DNA of 64,000 nt, taken from positions 146,684,001-146,748,000 of the forward strand of contig NC_092587.1 of NCBI RefSeq assembly GCF_047663525.1, in the 5' to 3' direction. Position 1 is the stretch's first letter. Each line of letters begins with the position of its first letter. Below the pieces are notes generated by a model. It was given only the letters and a program-made list of their open reading frames with translations. It was not told the origin of the DNA and did no database searches. This stretch comes from Anas platyrhynchos (Eukaryota; Chordata; Aves; Anseriformes; Anatidae). A program made the position numbers and the translations under genes. This document shows positions 40,906-52,690 of this stretch, piece by piece.

Positions 40906-40915
40906 CTCCGCGGCC

Positions 40916-41080
40916 ATGACTTCGGCCGAGCAGACCGTTACGTGGCTGATCGCCCTGGGCGTGCTGGAGTCGCCCAAGAAGACGGTGGCCGACCCCGAGG
41001 CTTTCCTGCAGTCCTCCCTGAAGGACGGCGTGGTGCTCTGCCGCCTCCTCGAGCGCCTGCTGCCGGGCTCCATCGACAAA
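40916..41080 (+). CDS. ARHGEF7: ARHGEF7 (beta-PIX) coding exon 1
   Basis: Encodes residues 1-55 of Rho guanine nucleotide exchange factor 7 (beta-PIX, COOL-1), which activates Rac1 and Cdc42 and scaffolds GIT proteins and PAK at focal adhesions and synapses. The exon holds the start of the N-terminal calponin-homology domain: [20 protein letters not shown], a conserved KKT-DPE block, [21 protein letters not shown]. It matches vertebrate ARHGEF7 closely and fits ARHGEF6 (alpha-PIX) less well, for example at LLERLLPG against LINRLMPG. The ATG has G at -3 and there is no upstream in-frame ATG. It ends AAA at 41080 before the consensus donor GTAAGC; 165 bases give 55 codons, so the intron is phase 0. 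Some substitutions against mammals (Ala at LIALG, VAD for ISD, Ser/Asp in GSID) raise local GC content. Confidence 0.96.
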
Positions 41081-44000
41081 GTAAGCGGCTGCCCGGCATG
41101 GCGGGGCCGGGCGGGGGGGGCTGCACCGCCTTTGTGCGGCCTCCGACACCGCCCCCGGGGTGCCGAGCTCCCCCGTGGGGGCACCCGGCTGGTCAGGGAG
41201 CCCCCCAGCCCCTCCCCGCCCTCCCCACACACCCCCGCCGTTCCCAATCGTAATAACGACCCCCTGGTTTGAGGTGTTCTTGTTCCTTTTTTTATTATTT
41301 TCGGTGGGCTGCGGTGCCCGCTGGGGAAAGTTTCCCCCTGGGGATGAGCGAAGGGCACTTGCCGTGTTGGTGGAGGGAAGGGGGTTTCAACTTTTTTTGG
41401 TTTTCGGGGCTTCCTTGCGTCGCCCGCTGAGCTACCAAGTTTGGGAGCCACCACTCGGAGTTTGGTGGGGCGCCGGGCTCGGTGTGCCACGCACGGGGAG
41501 TTGTCGCTGCTTTGTGTTGCACCATGGCACTGAGGTCCAGGACTGGCGTCCCCTGGGCTCAGTGGGGTCATTCCCGTCCCCGTGAGCAAAGTGGGGACAC
41601 GGAAACCAGCCAGGAACGCCACCAAGATGATTGGAGGGGTGAGACCTCCTCCATGAGCAACGTGGGAGCCACCACGGGTGACGGGCAGAGCTGCCCAGGA
41701 TGGCCACCACCACCTTTCCCCTCCAGTTGCCACCTGCATGTTGGAGGTGAAAATGCTGCGTGCCTGCTCCAAGGCTTTGGGTGCTGAGCTGTGAGGTAGG
41801 GAGAGGCTTTGGGGAAGGTCCTTCCCCTTCTGGAGGTGTCGGCCAGCCTGGTGGGATGGTGCCCTGAGCTTGTCATGAGGAACAGGCTCTACGGCAGGCT
41901 CGAAAACAAACACAAGCATGACAGAAAGAAGTGCTGGAAGAGTGTTTCCCAACTTCACGTGCTTTTCTCTGTACGGTATTGCTAGGAGTGGCTCTGCTGA
42001 TGTGAACGAGAGGCTCTCTCTTGTTTTCACTTCAGAGCAGCCAACACCTCAGATGTTGGGGTCCCTTCCCGACCCCAGGTCCAGGGGAGGCTTTGCAGAG
42101 GGGCACAGCCTGCCCTGTGCCCAGCGGGGCGCACCAGGAGCTGTCTGTGGGGTGCTGGGATCTGTCCTGTGTACGTCGGTGTGGACCTGGTGGTGTGGAG
42201 ACACGGGGTCTGGCAGCAGGTGGTGGTGGGCGGGCTGGGACCGCTGGGAGAGGCGAGGAGGAAGAGCTGCTGTGGGAGGAAGGCTGCTGCTTCTCCGCCA
42301 GACAGGGCATGGGGCAGGTAGCTGCCCGAGGTCCCATGCTGGTCTGAGGTCCCTTTCTCCTCTGGCTTTAGTTTAGTCTGGGGGGAAATCACTTTTTCTC
42401 CCCCTTTTTCTTCTTTTTTTAAAGGGCTATTTCTTTGCTTATCTGTTTTGTGAGTGGGTCCCAACTTATTTTTGTGGGTCTTTCCCACTGTACTTTCTAA
42501 ATCACAGAAGGACTCATGAACTCATTTTCCAATCCAACTGTGTGAATATTTTCTCTGTAGCTTCAGAGTGTATACCACACAGGCTGGCAGCGAGAAAGTG
42601 GTGTAAGTCTGAAGGAGGTATAACTGAGATATTTCCATAATACTTTTTCTTTTTTTTTTTTTTCTTCTGCATTGCTAATAAGACATAAAATTTGCATCCT
42701 TCCCTGAATTCAGCTATTTTTTTCATGTCTTTTTTTTTGCTACTGCTGTTATTTATGCATTATTTTTATCCTGAGAGCATTTTAAATATGAGCCCTTTTA
42801 TTCCCTATTTGTCGTGAAAGCTGACACTTCAAATTGGGCTTTTTTGAGGTTTAAACAATACACAGTTTGGCCCACAGATGTAGGCTGAATCAGCTCTCAA
42901 ACTCATTTAAGATCGGAACTTTCTATAAATACCTGACATCAGCAGGCACTTTGAAGACTGACAGAGCTCCCTTTCCTGTAAATACAAAGTAGCAACTAAA
43001 ACCAAAAAGAACCTTAAAAAAATATACAAATTAAAAATAAGCAGGAATGTTTATCAGTTTCTTGAAGATGTTTTCTAGAAAATGCTTTAAGTTCATTTCT
43101 TTCTTTCCAAAATTGTTTAGAAAGAGGATTTGATATGTGTAGGAATGTAATAGTACATTTTTTGGCATTTTGTGCTTTTAAAGCCTCTGGGTACCCTGCG
43201 AGTAATTAGTAGAAGAATTTTAATAAATAAAAGGTTGTTTGACCATAAAAGGAATAAAGCACTTGAAGGTCAAAGAACAGATTTTTCTTCAGTCGATAAA
43301 AACAAATTGGTGGGTTTGAAGGCTGGGTAGCATGCTCTTCCTTTGGACTGCTTTGTAGTTGAGCGCCGTCTTTGCACAGAATAACTTCTTGTCAGGATGC
43401 TTTGGCTACGTTTGCTTACATGACAGTCATCTGTCTTGGAGAACAGCAGAAGACAGATATTAAATTGAGCTGATTCCAGGATCTGTGAATGAAAACACGT
43501 TGGAAAGTGATGTTATTATGAATTGTGTCTCTCACTTTGGGGCTGCTGTTGGACATCCCTGCGATTCCTTTGCGTTTCAAGGGAGGACGTGCCGAGGTAA
43601 AGCAGAAGGGCTGGGTTGGGCGGTGTGATGGTACTGCCCAGCAACCTGCGCCTGGGGAACAGGATAAGGGAAAGAGAGAAAAGGGAGAGCAGTTACCGAA
43701 CCCAGCACCCCGTGCCTAAATCCAGCAGTATCTCAGCTCTTGTAAGTCCTTGAGGAGTCGCACTAAGATCATGTTTGAATGAAGGCAGGGTTTCGAGTTA
43801 CAGCTTCTCGCCCCCGCGCTGTAAAATTGAGTGGCTCGGAGGGCCAGGGAGAGGATTGCCGTGGAGGTATCGCGGCGTGATACTGCTCGCTGCGTGGACG
43901 CTTTTCATTGCAGAGATCATTCTCCAAACCAATCCCTCCACTGCAGACCCGTTTGACCCACTTTTGACATTGTAAATAGAGATTAGAACTGGGGCGGGAA

Positions 44001-45759
44001 TTTTCCTTGTCATATTAGACTTTGCGCTCCATTAAGTTTCGTTTGTACTTTCATTTTTTCGGCCGGTTGTTCGACTGATAAGCGTTTCTTTGAGGACAGC
44101 TCCATTCGCCTGAAGAAGAAAACAGGGAAGATGCCTCAGGGGAAGGAGTCTGGCTCTTGGGGTCAGCCCGGCATCGAGCACTGCATCCAGGGGCTGGTAT
44201 CTGTGGCATGTGGGGAGCCTGGTGTCGGTGTTTGGTTATCTGTTGGCACCGTGACAGGATTGGTGGGAGGTTTGACTTAGTGCTTGAGGTCTTTGGTGGA
44301 AAAAAGCATTCTGGGTTTTAATTTAGGAAGGAACGGCTCCCAAGGTGAAAGGATCACTCTACGTGAGGCCCCAGAAGGAGGGCCCAGGCTGCGGTGGCCA
44401 TCTTGTCAGCCTGAGGACAGGTGCAAGCAGCAGGTGAAGGCAGGGCTCACTGGGCTCTGGTTTCACATGGATGTCTCAGGGCCAAATATTTCTGTCCTGG
44501 TGAGGAGGACAGACCTGACTGTGGTGTTTCAGGCATTGCAAAGAAAGGGAAGGTGCTTAGGAGGACCATTAATAACCAGCAGTGCTCTTGCAGCCAGGTG
44601 CCTTAGCGGAGGGTGCGGGCCAAAAGCCTGCCCTCGCTGAAATCCACAGGGACGGTGCTGCCGCAGCAGGTCAACCTAGGACTGGACCAGGGAGACGAGA
44701 AGCTAAATCTGCATTTCAACGTGCATATGCTCTCTCCCCCGGGCAACAGTCCTCACGCAGAGCCTCCCGAGGAGATTATTTGTGCTTCTGGCAAGAATAA
44801 TCCCCGCCGGGCAGTTGCGCCTGCGGGCAGGCTGCCGTGTGGCCGCTGTGCGTGCGGGTGGTGCTGCTGCAGGGCGGAGGAGCCGCGAGGGCGAGCCCGG
44901 CTCTTGGGGAAGGTTAGCCCAGGTGAGAGCATTAAAATGCCTTTTTCCTAAATAGGGCTCATTCTCTTAAGTGCTACTGTGAGCTTCCTCATGGGATCAT
45001 TTGGTCTTATTACGGAGTTGTCATTGACCACGCTGTCAGTTACCACGTTGCTCTTGCTGCCTTGTGAGTGCAGGAATACAGGAGGGTCGCTGGTGGAGAG
45101 CGCTGCTGCTTTTTGCATTTATTCACTGGCTGTGTCACTGTGGTGGCTGTGATGTTGTCCAGAGAAACACGGTATGCTGAGGAAGCAGAGGACCTGTGTC
45201 TGTATTCGGTGTCCCTTTCTCCTTCAAATATCAGACCTTCTTAATGCTGAAGGATCTAGGCTGAGTTAAGTAAGGGAATGCCAGACCCAGAGAAGAGGGG
45301 GAAATTTGTGAAAGTATTTGTGAGGAAATCATTTTTGTGAGAAAAATACAGAGAGAGTGTAGTTTTGCCAATCTTACCCTCTTTATCATCCTTTTTACAG
45401 CCCCTAGATGATGTGTTCTTTCTAGGTCTGCATGTAATATGGACAACAGAAGAGGTGATTCCTTAGCCCTTGGGTACCCAGGCCGTCCTCTGAGCACCAC
45501 ATCTCTGTGGAGAAGAGGAGGAGCTTTTTGGGGTGCTGAGGTTTGGGGTGCTAGGGGGCAGAGTGCAGAGCATCGTTCAGGTGACGATGTCTACGACTGT
45601 AACTTGGAAAAACCTTAGAAAAAAATGCACGTCTGGCCTTACAGTGAAGTTTACTAATTTTATAGATATAAATATACATTTATTTAAAATTCCCCTAACT
45701 CTGTTCCTCCCTGCAGACCTTGTGGGTAGAGTCCCCTCTTGGCCCACTAAACGCTGTTC

Positions 45760-45791
45760 GGGTCCAGGAGCATTCAGGTCTAGGAGCATTC
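45760..45791. repeat. 16-bp tandem duplication
   Basis: The unit 'ggtc[c/t]aggagcattc' with one flanking base occurs twice (45760-45775 and 45776-45791), with two differences, and a third partial copy begins at 45792. A minor local duplication in ARHGEF7 intron 1. Confidence 0.7.
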
Positions 45792-48700
45792 GGGTCTCCA
45801 TTTTCCAGCTCTGCAGCAAGCACCGTAGGAAAATGCTGGCAGCTTGCCCGGGGCAGGGTCTCCGCTGTAGGGTTTTTGTAGGCCCGTGGAGTATTTTCAC
45901 ACACGCAGAGGGGGGAAAAAAGCCGTCAAGTCCTACGCCCCCAGCCGATGCAGCTGTGCTGACAGAGCGGTGCTTTAGTTGGCTGCGTCGATGTCACTGG
46001 GGGAAGCGGTACGGTTAGACTGGCAGAGGAATTCCCTCTCTGGCATATGTTACATCCACATGGAGGAGCGATGCCAGCACCGCTAGCAGCAGAGCTCTTC
46101 CAGTGTAAACAAACCCTGAGCGATTGGACTCCTGCAGCCCGAGCGCACGCTGCATCCGAACAGCGGCGCTGCCTGCTGCACCAGGGGCACTGCAGGGGGC
46201 CGTGGGAGGGGGTGCAACACCCCTGCTTACCGGCCTCTGCTGCTAACAGAGCTCCCAAATTACCCCTTCAGCTGGGTTTCGTTGGCTGCTGCCCTAACGC
46301 TGCTGGCAGCTGGAGCAGCACGTCACGGTGCTTCGCCCACTCCAGCTCCAGGGAATGCTCCGCATCGTCCTGGGTCGCTCCTGGAGCCCAGCAGCCCTGG
46401 GCTGGTAAAGTCACAGGGGGCTGCGACAGCTGCCTGCTAGCTGCTGCCACCTTTTCCTTTAAATAGACAAGAAAATAAGAAGAAAAAAATGGTGGCGGGG
46501 GGGGATGTGGGACTAGGAATTTTTGGAAACAGTGGAAATATTACTTGTGCAGTTGTAACCAGACCTCCTGTGTGCCGATGTGTGATGCTTTATGCATTTA
46601 TGCATTCTCACATGCATGTGTGTCAGCAGACTCAGTTCACAAGGCGGGCCTGCAGGTGGATTGTAATTGCAGTTGCAAAAGCAACTCTCAGTCTTGTATT
46701 TGCTAAGTTTTACAGGCTTGGCATTCTCTGTGCCGTCTTATATTTTTTTCTTTTTTTTTTTTAACCCTCTTTTTGTGTGTGTGTGAAATACAAAAATAGA
46801 ATGGAAACTTCTGAAAACAAAGCTGTAGCATCTGGAACACCATGACGCCCTTAACTTACTGTGTTTGTATCTTAGGGAGCGATCAAATACCTGTCCCATG
46901 GAAGTCTGTTTGTAGACTTTGATGGGAATTTGACCAGGGTCCAAGGAAGGTAACAAAAATCCAGTAACTTCCACTGCAGAGAACATACTGTTTTCCTGAG
47001 CGTTGTTTAATACAGGTGCAGATCTGAAGGGATGATCTCAAACAGCAGTATCAGTCTCACGGTATCATTTCCACAAGGCAGCTTAAAGAGAAAAGTGGCT
47101 CTAGGTGTTGTGTAAGACTCAGAGAACCAGTTTATCAAGGCTGCCACAGAAGTGGTTGGCATTTTAAGAGGGCTGTAAATTTCCTTCCCAAACTTGCCAG
47201 CATTAGCTGAACTTGGTGTTTTGAGGGCTGTTTCCAACAAAGGGGCATTTTTGAACATGTGCAGAAGAACTTGGAGCTAGAGAAGTCTTCAGACAACCAA
47301 AGCGCTCCTGTTCCAGCTGCTCTAACCGGGTGGAAATTGAGGGAGCAGGGAGCTGTGGCTGGTTAGCTGGTATGGCCCACGGGATGGTCAAGGAAGGGTG
47401 GTAGGCTCCTGATCAGTGGGATAAGGTTGCAGGGCAAAAAAGTGGGGCTAAACACGGGACTGGAATTGCTGGGTTGAAAGGTGGCTTGATTCTTGGTTTA
47501 CTTCAGTCTGGGTGTCCTTCTCAGCATACAAGAAATTTAGGTTGTATTTTAAGGCACCTACCTTCCCTTCTTGGGTCTGTGGGTTATTTTTCTGAGTGAG
47601 CACTGTGAATTTAAAAATTTGGTTGCTGGAGTATGGCTTGTGAGAGTCTTTTATTGGATCCAGCTCTCACTTTGTACACCGTGTCTGCTGCTGGGTTTTC
47701 AGAGCACGGGTTTCCTTGTGCCAGAGTGCAGGTGTGTAGCACACAGCAGCTGCTGTGCTGCTGATTATTGAAAACTTTGTGGGCAGCGGGCTTTATAGAT
47801 TTGGAAAAATCAGTACTAAAGAGCCACTGTACAGCAGAGACAAACTCATTGTGAGGTTTGGTGCTCCATCAAGGTGCCTACAGCCCAGAATGTGTCTTTC
47901 TAAGAATCCCGCTCCGTGTTTTTGGTTTAACTGCAGAGTCCTGCTAGTGCCACCTCACAAGCAAGACCCGTAGTCTTGGCTTGAGTGCAGGATGCTCCTC
48001 AGCCACAGGCGTGAGTGATGCGACCCTTAAAGCGCAGCTGCACCTTCTGCTGTGACCGTGGCTCTGTGCTCCTTTCTTTCCTGTCCCTGATGGATCTGAC
48101 TGATGCGGATGGGTGCTGTGGGAAGGAGGGACAGAGCAGGAACCTGAAAGCTGTTGGTGTCTCTGCCCCAAGGGATGGGTCCTTATGGTCAGTGTCTTGG
48201 GTGGATACGGTGCAAAAAAGACCACGGGCAGAATGAACAGGAAAAATGATCGGCACATAGTGACAGAGGACAGCGCCCTCATCCATAACACGTCCCCTTA
48301 TGATTTCATTCTTCCGTAATGCTCTTTGAAGTGCAGGACTGCCTCTTTACAGGAATTTTTCCCCTAGCGTGCCTGCTTGGAGGCTGAGTCTTTGAACTTT
48401 GGCCTCAGGAAGCCACGCTCCCGGCACAGGACATTTTCAAGTGTCTGCTGGACACACCTGCTAGTTGGCAGGTCCCTCTTCTGTTCGCTGCTGGTTCTGC
48501 TTTCTTCTCACTGGGACGGTCTCCCTTTGTACTGAACCGTGTTGTACACATTGTGTGCCATGCTAGATAAATGACTGAATGACAGCAAGCTTCCTACACA
48601 GCAGTTTCAAAAATCAGTCTCTTCCTACTGCCTTCACTCCAGTTTGTTTGAAAGACCTCTCTTACGTTGGCCCATTTTGCTCATCAGATGAATGCGAGTA

Positions 48701-51168
48701 CACAGCTAGCTTTCCATACACGGAAGTAGAAGACATCAGCAGCTATTAATTTATAGAGTTTACTCTTTGCAATCAAAGGGATATCTTTTTGTGTTTTAAA
48801 CCCATTTATTGTTATACATTCCTTGCTTATTTTCTTGGCATACTTTTGTTGTCCAAGAGGTAGCCTTTTTCATTTTTCCTGAGACAGCCCCTGTCGTTCC
48901 TTTTCTCAGTATTTCCTGTCTCTGCTTTGCCCTTCTTTATGCATTTGTTGTTGTTGATTAAAATTACAGAGTTAAACTGAATCAAAACAGAGGTAACAGA
49001 GCTGGGCACCATCTATATGTATCATACATTTTTTACCATCCAGAGAAGATGGAGAACAATGTAGTCCACTTCTTGACAGCTGTGGTGCCTCACATGCGTG
49101 TCCTTGTTGAACTACCCATCATTTCTAGAGCTATTCCCCGAGGGATGAAGGCTTAATCAGAACCTGTCCCTGAACCACGAAGTGGTTGAGGCTGTTGCTG
49201 CCGCTCTGTGCATTGCCTCTGCTCATTGTGCTGGATTCCTCTGTGGAGCCCCGGTCCCTAATTAAGAATCTGTCAGGTCCCTCTGGAAGTCCTGTCTTTT
49301 CTAATTACAGTTATTCTTTTTTATTTGTGTTACTCTAGCACGTAGAGGTTCCAGTTGGACACTGAGGCTTCTTTGTACTGCGGGTGGTATAGGCTTGTAA
49401 CAAGATGACAGCCCCTGCTAATGAACTGACAGCGTTGGGCTGTGACAGCAAGAGGAGGAAGCAAACACCGGCGAGGAAAGCATGCAACCTCTTCTTTTCA
49501 TTGCCTTTACGTGCATGCAATCGGCTTTCTGTTAAGCTAAGTAATGTTGGAGTATGACCCTCTTTGGTTTTGGTTTATTTATCCTGGCTTTCTGAATGTG
49601 TTTGCTTTCTTTTGGGCAGACTAATCCTTGCCTGCCTGTGCTCTGCTTGCATTTATGCTGCGTTGTGAATAGTCCGTGGACTATAAATGCTACCTGTGTC
49701 GCTGCCTGTAATGGGATCAAGTGTCTGCTACCACAGGTGTAATTTTAACACTGACTTGGCCCACAGAATTGAACTTGGAGATGCAGTCAGAGGTTCTGCG
49801 TGTGCTGCTCGGGTCATCGTGCTTCTTGGTAGAAGATTGCTGGAGTCACATTGAGGTTTCCCATTTAAATAACCTAATGGATTTGCTTCTTTTTATGGGA
49901 TCATTAACACTTCACATTTCCAGCAGGATACAAATGCTGCGATATTTTTAGATTCTTTACCCATATGCTTCTGTCTCCCATTGGATAAAAATGCCACTGT
50001 ACCCATAGAGCTGAGAAGATATAGCCTGCTTGTGTCACCCCCCTGTACTGCTCAAGTCCATTACCCTCCCTTGTTTTGACAGAGAAAAAAATACAGTTTT
50101 AAAAGATTTACCATAACCTATTCTATTCTTTTTGAGGGAAGATGATTTTTAACAGCAAACATGCATTTGAGTTCTGGTAGGACTGAGATTTCAAAGACAT
50201 ATCTGGCATGTTTGGCTTTTTTTTTTTTTTTTCTTATTGTTTCTTTAATCATAATTGTTTGCCCTCTAAATCAGGTGTCCTTCCTAATCCTTTTTTTTTT
50301 TGACCTATTCCCTGGTACTGTGAAATCTTCTATGAGGTATGTGCAGTTTCTTCTGAGGTAGTCATTCACATATCTGGGTTTCTCGCCATTACTGAATTTG
50401 GTGCTTGACTTATTCAGCACTTTGGGAATAAGGAGTGTTGAGACACCTGACTACATTATGAAGCAAGAAGCTTGTTTCTTTTAAGAGAAATCTGGATTTC
50501 AAGTGATTTCTTGTTAGAGGTTATTCTTGCTTGGAGATCATGGGTAATTTTAAGCTTAAGGATGAAGAGGCTTTGATGAAGTAGAAGCAACCAAGAAATA
50601 GCGGGTACTAAAAAAGGGATGAGGCAGTATGACCTGTAAAGGGAGATCAAAACCAGATATTTTGCAACCAGTATAAGAAAAAAGTTACAGATTGCAACTC
50701 TGTAATTATTGTGTGTCCCATGTTAGACAGCAATATGAGGCAGGAGCATGCCAGAAGCATAAGCCAGGAGTTACTAACAGAATTCTCCAGAAACATTTCT
50801 AACAGCGGGTGTTGGGATCATTAGCTAAGCGTGAGATTGCCTAAGAAAATTAAGAAGTAAATTAATTGGAGCAATCAAAACATGTAGCAAACAATAAACA
50901 CAAAACTGGCAAAAACAATGCAAGGGGGATGAAGCTCATCATATTTCCAAGGGGGTTCTGTTTCTGTTTGTATCTTTTCCAAACTTACTGTGATTCCCAT
51001 TTAGGCTGTTGTACTCACGTCAGACTTCTTTGGCATTCCCTTTATGTTTTTTATAATGAAAGGGTTATGGTTATTCCTAACCCACAGCAGTATATCATAG
51101 TACCAAATAATTGGAGGAACTTGGTGTGTGTGTGTGCTTGCTTGAGAAAAGGAGACTTCTTCCTGTGC

Positions 51169-51440
51169 CAGGTGACAGGACGAGGGGGAATGGGCTAAAG
51201 TTGCATCAAGGGTGTTTTAGGTTGGATATTAGGAAGAACTTCTTTACTGAGAGGGTTGTGAGGCATTGGAATGGGCTGCCCAGGGAAGTGGTGGAGTCAC
51301 CATCCCTGGAGGTCTTTAAAAGATGCTTAGATGTAGAGCTTAGGGATATGGTTTAGTGGAGGACTTGTTAGTGTTAGGTCAGAGGTTGGACTCGATGATC
51401 TTGAGGTCTCTTCCAACATAGACAATTTTGTGATTCTGTA
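51169..51440 (+). mobile_element. CR1 LINE fragment, well preserved 3' end
   Basis: Runs from 'caggtgacaggacgaggggg' through 'ttggatattaggaagaactt', 'tgggctgcccagggaagtgg' and 'gttggactcgatgatcttga' to 'attttgtgattctgtaattc'. The CR1 frame is still open: bases 51171-51356 give [20 protein letters not shown] and the block [20 protein letters not shown], the C-terminal end of ORF2, ended by the natural stop after DMV. The low decay suggests one of the youngest insertions in the window. It lies in ARHGEF7 intron 1, in sense orientation. Confidence 0.94.
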
Positions 51441-52129
51441 ATTCAGTTGATATTGATAGCAATTCCTTGTATTATGAAATAAAGGCATTCATTTAAAATT
51501 AATCTGAATTTTGTGATTAGAAAGTGAGAGCAACTTGTGTTTTACATACCTTTGTTCAGCCTGTCATGCTGTTGTGTTGTCAATGCTTGTAGTACCACAG
51601 GGTCGGAAATATCTGTGATGCTCTACTAGCTCTGCAGGAAGGCCCGGCTTTGGCTTGATGCAGTGTTTGGAGGCAGCCTTGTGCTAAGTTTCAGGCACTC
51701 TGGATGCCCATCATCTGGAGGCGATGGATTGTGTGTGAGTTTGTGTTGCCTTGATACGGGTGTGCTTGTAACAAAACTTCCTTTCCAGCGTGCCGTGTAG
51801 GCAAAGGATGTGATGGTGGCAGAGCCACCTTTGCCTCCAATGTCTTCCAGTGCACTTTTGCTCTTGGCTTTGCTGCTCAAACAGAGCTACGCGTCCAGGG
51901 CTGTGGGTCTGGTTACCTCATGGTTTGAGCAGTGGTTTCTGTGGTAAAAGCTTTGTAAGAAATCAGTGGTGATTTATTTATTTTTTGGGGGGTGAGTCCT
52001 TGCACACACACAAACACGCACACAGCATTTGAGTGGCGGTGAGTGTGTGCAGCGTGTGTCTGGCTCCTGTGGGCACCTTGCAGGGGACACCTCCTGGCTG
52101 AGCCCCCTCAGGGCTCTCCCCTTCCTCAG

Positions 52130-52690
52130 GCGCCTTCTGTGGGCTGGGACGCGGCGTTTCCTCACAGCACCTCCGGAGCCACGCCGGGTGAAGCCAACCG
52201 GCCGCGGGCTGGGTTTTTAATCCCTAATTTTAACAAGCAGCGAGCGTGCCCGCAGCCTCCCCCTTTCCCTTTCCCTTTCCCTTCCCTTCATCCCGCCCCG
52301 TGTGGAGGCGGGCTCCTGCCCCGCCCGCCATTTCCTGCGCTCCCTGTTTACTTCCCGGGTCGAGCCCTGCCCAGCCGCCGCCGCCGCCCGCGGAGGGGAG
52401 GGGAGGGGAGGTGAGGGGCGAGCCGGGGGGGGATTAAAAAAAAAAAAAAAGGGATGGTAAAAAGGGATGGAGGGGGGACCCCGCGCTGAGCACGGCCGCC
52501 TCTTGCCTTGCAGGTGTTCCCGGAGCCGCGCACGGAGGCCGAGTGCCTGAGCAACATCCGCGAGTTCCTGCGGGGCTGCGCTGCCGCCCTCCGCCTGGAG
52601 GTGAGTGCGGGGGCACGGGGGAGAGGGGCTGCGGGGCCGCCCCGACACAAGATGGAGGCGCCCGGGGGGGGGGGGACGGCTGCTGGCACG
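52130..52690. promoter_or_regulatory. ARHGEF7: Internal CpG island spanning ARHGEF7 exon 2
   Basis: A third CpG-rich block, in the middle of AT-richer intron sequence and 11 kb from the gene's main island. Before exon 2 it has CCGCCC and CCCGCCCC GC-box words (near 52290-52326), a YY1-type CCGCCATTT (52325-52333), a CCCTTT hexanucleotide tract (about 52258-52282) and a (CCG)n segment (52374-52388). This layout is what an alternative promoter looks like, but a GC-rich exon in a bird genome could give a similar signal. Confidence 0.5.
52514..52600 (+). CDS. ARHGEF7: ARHGEF7 (beta-PIX) coding exon 2
   Basis: Encodes residues 56-84, continuing the calponin-homology domain: VFPEPRTEAECLSNIREFLR then GCAAALRLE. 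It corresponds directly to the mammalian segment beginning VYPEPRSESECLSNIREFLR. The acceptor CAG ends at 52513 and the donor GTGAGT starts at 52601; 87 bases make 29 codons, so both flanking introns are phase 0 and it joins exon 1 without shift. The next expected exon starts with a TFDANDLY-like peptide and is not found in the rest of the window, so intron 2 runs past the right edge. The exon is very GC-rich compared with its introns. Confidence 0.96.

Larger units (their letters stand above)
40500..41260. promoter_or_regulatory. ARHGEF7: CpG island with ARHGEF7 promoter and 5' UTR
   Basis: A GC- and CpG-rich block surrounds ARHGEF7 coding exon 1. Upstream of the ATG there is a GC box (GGGGCGGGG near 40621-40629), next to a near-CRE word, TGATGTCA (40612-40619), a (GTGTGA)-type tract, and no clear TATA box. 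The region immediately before the start codon is a CAT/CCT-repeat 5' UTR. The transcription start cannot be fixed from the sequence. Confidence 0.75.
41081..52513 (+). other. ARHGEF7: ARHGEF7 intron 1
   Basis: An 11.4-kb intron bounded by GTAAGC at 41081 and the acceptor 'ttgccttgcag' ending at 52513. Its first kilobase continues the CpG-rich island, so many long open frames there are composition shadows. A CR1 copy lies at 51169-51440 and a 16-bp tandem duplication at 45760-45791. The stretch at about 43860-44110 keeps CpGs in AT-rich surroundings and may be regulatory. I recognise no nested gene. Confidence 0.9.

Noticed and set aside
40780-42030. A 416-codon minus-strand open frame across ARHGEF7 exon 1
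   Set aside because: It is antisense to a verified exon in a CpG island, where stop codons are rare. It is Pro/Arg/Ser-rich with no recognisable domain and reads through the CAT/CCT repeat.
42021-42488. Overlapping 100-150-codon frames on both strands in ARHGEF7 intron 1
   Set aside because: GC-rich continuation of the island. Ser/Gly/Trp-rich translations have no family features, and they lie inside an intron with clear boundaries.
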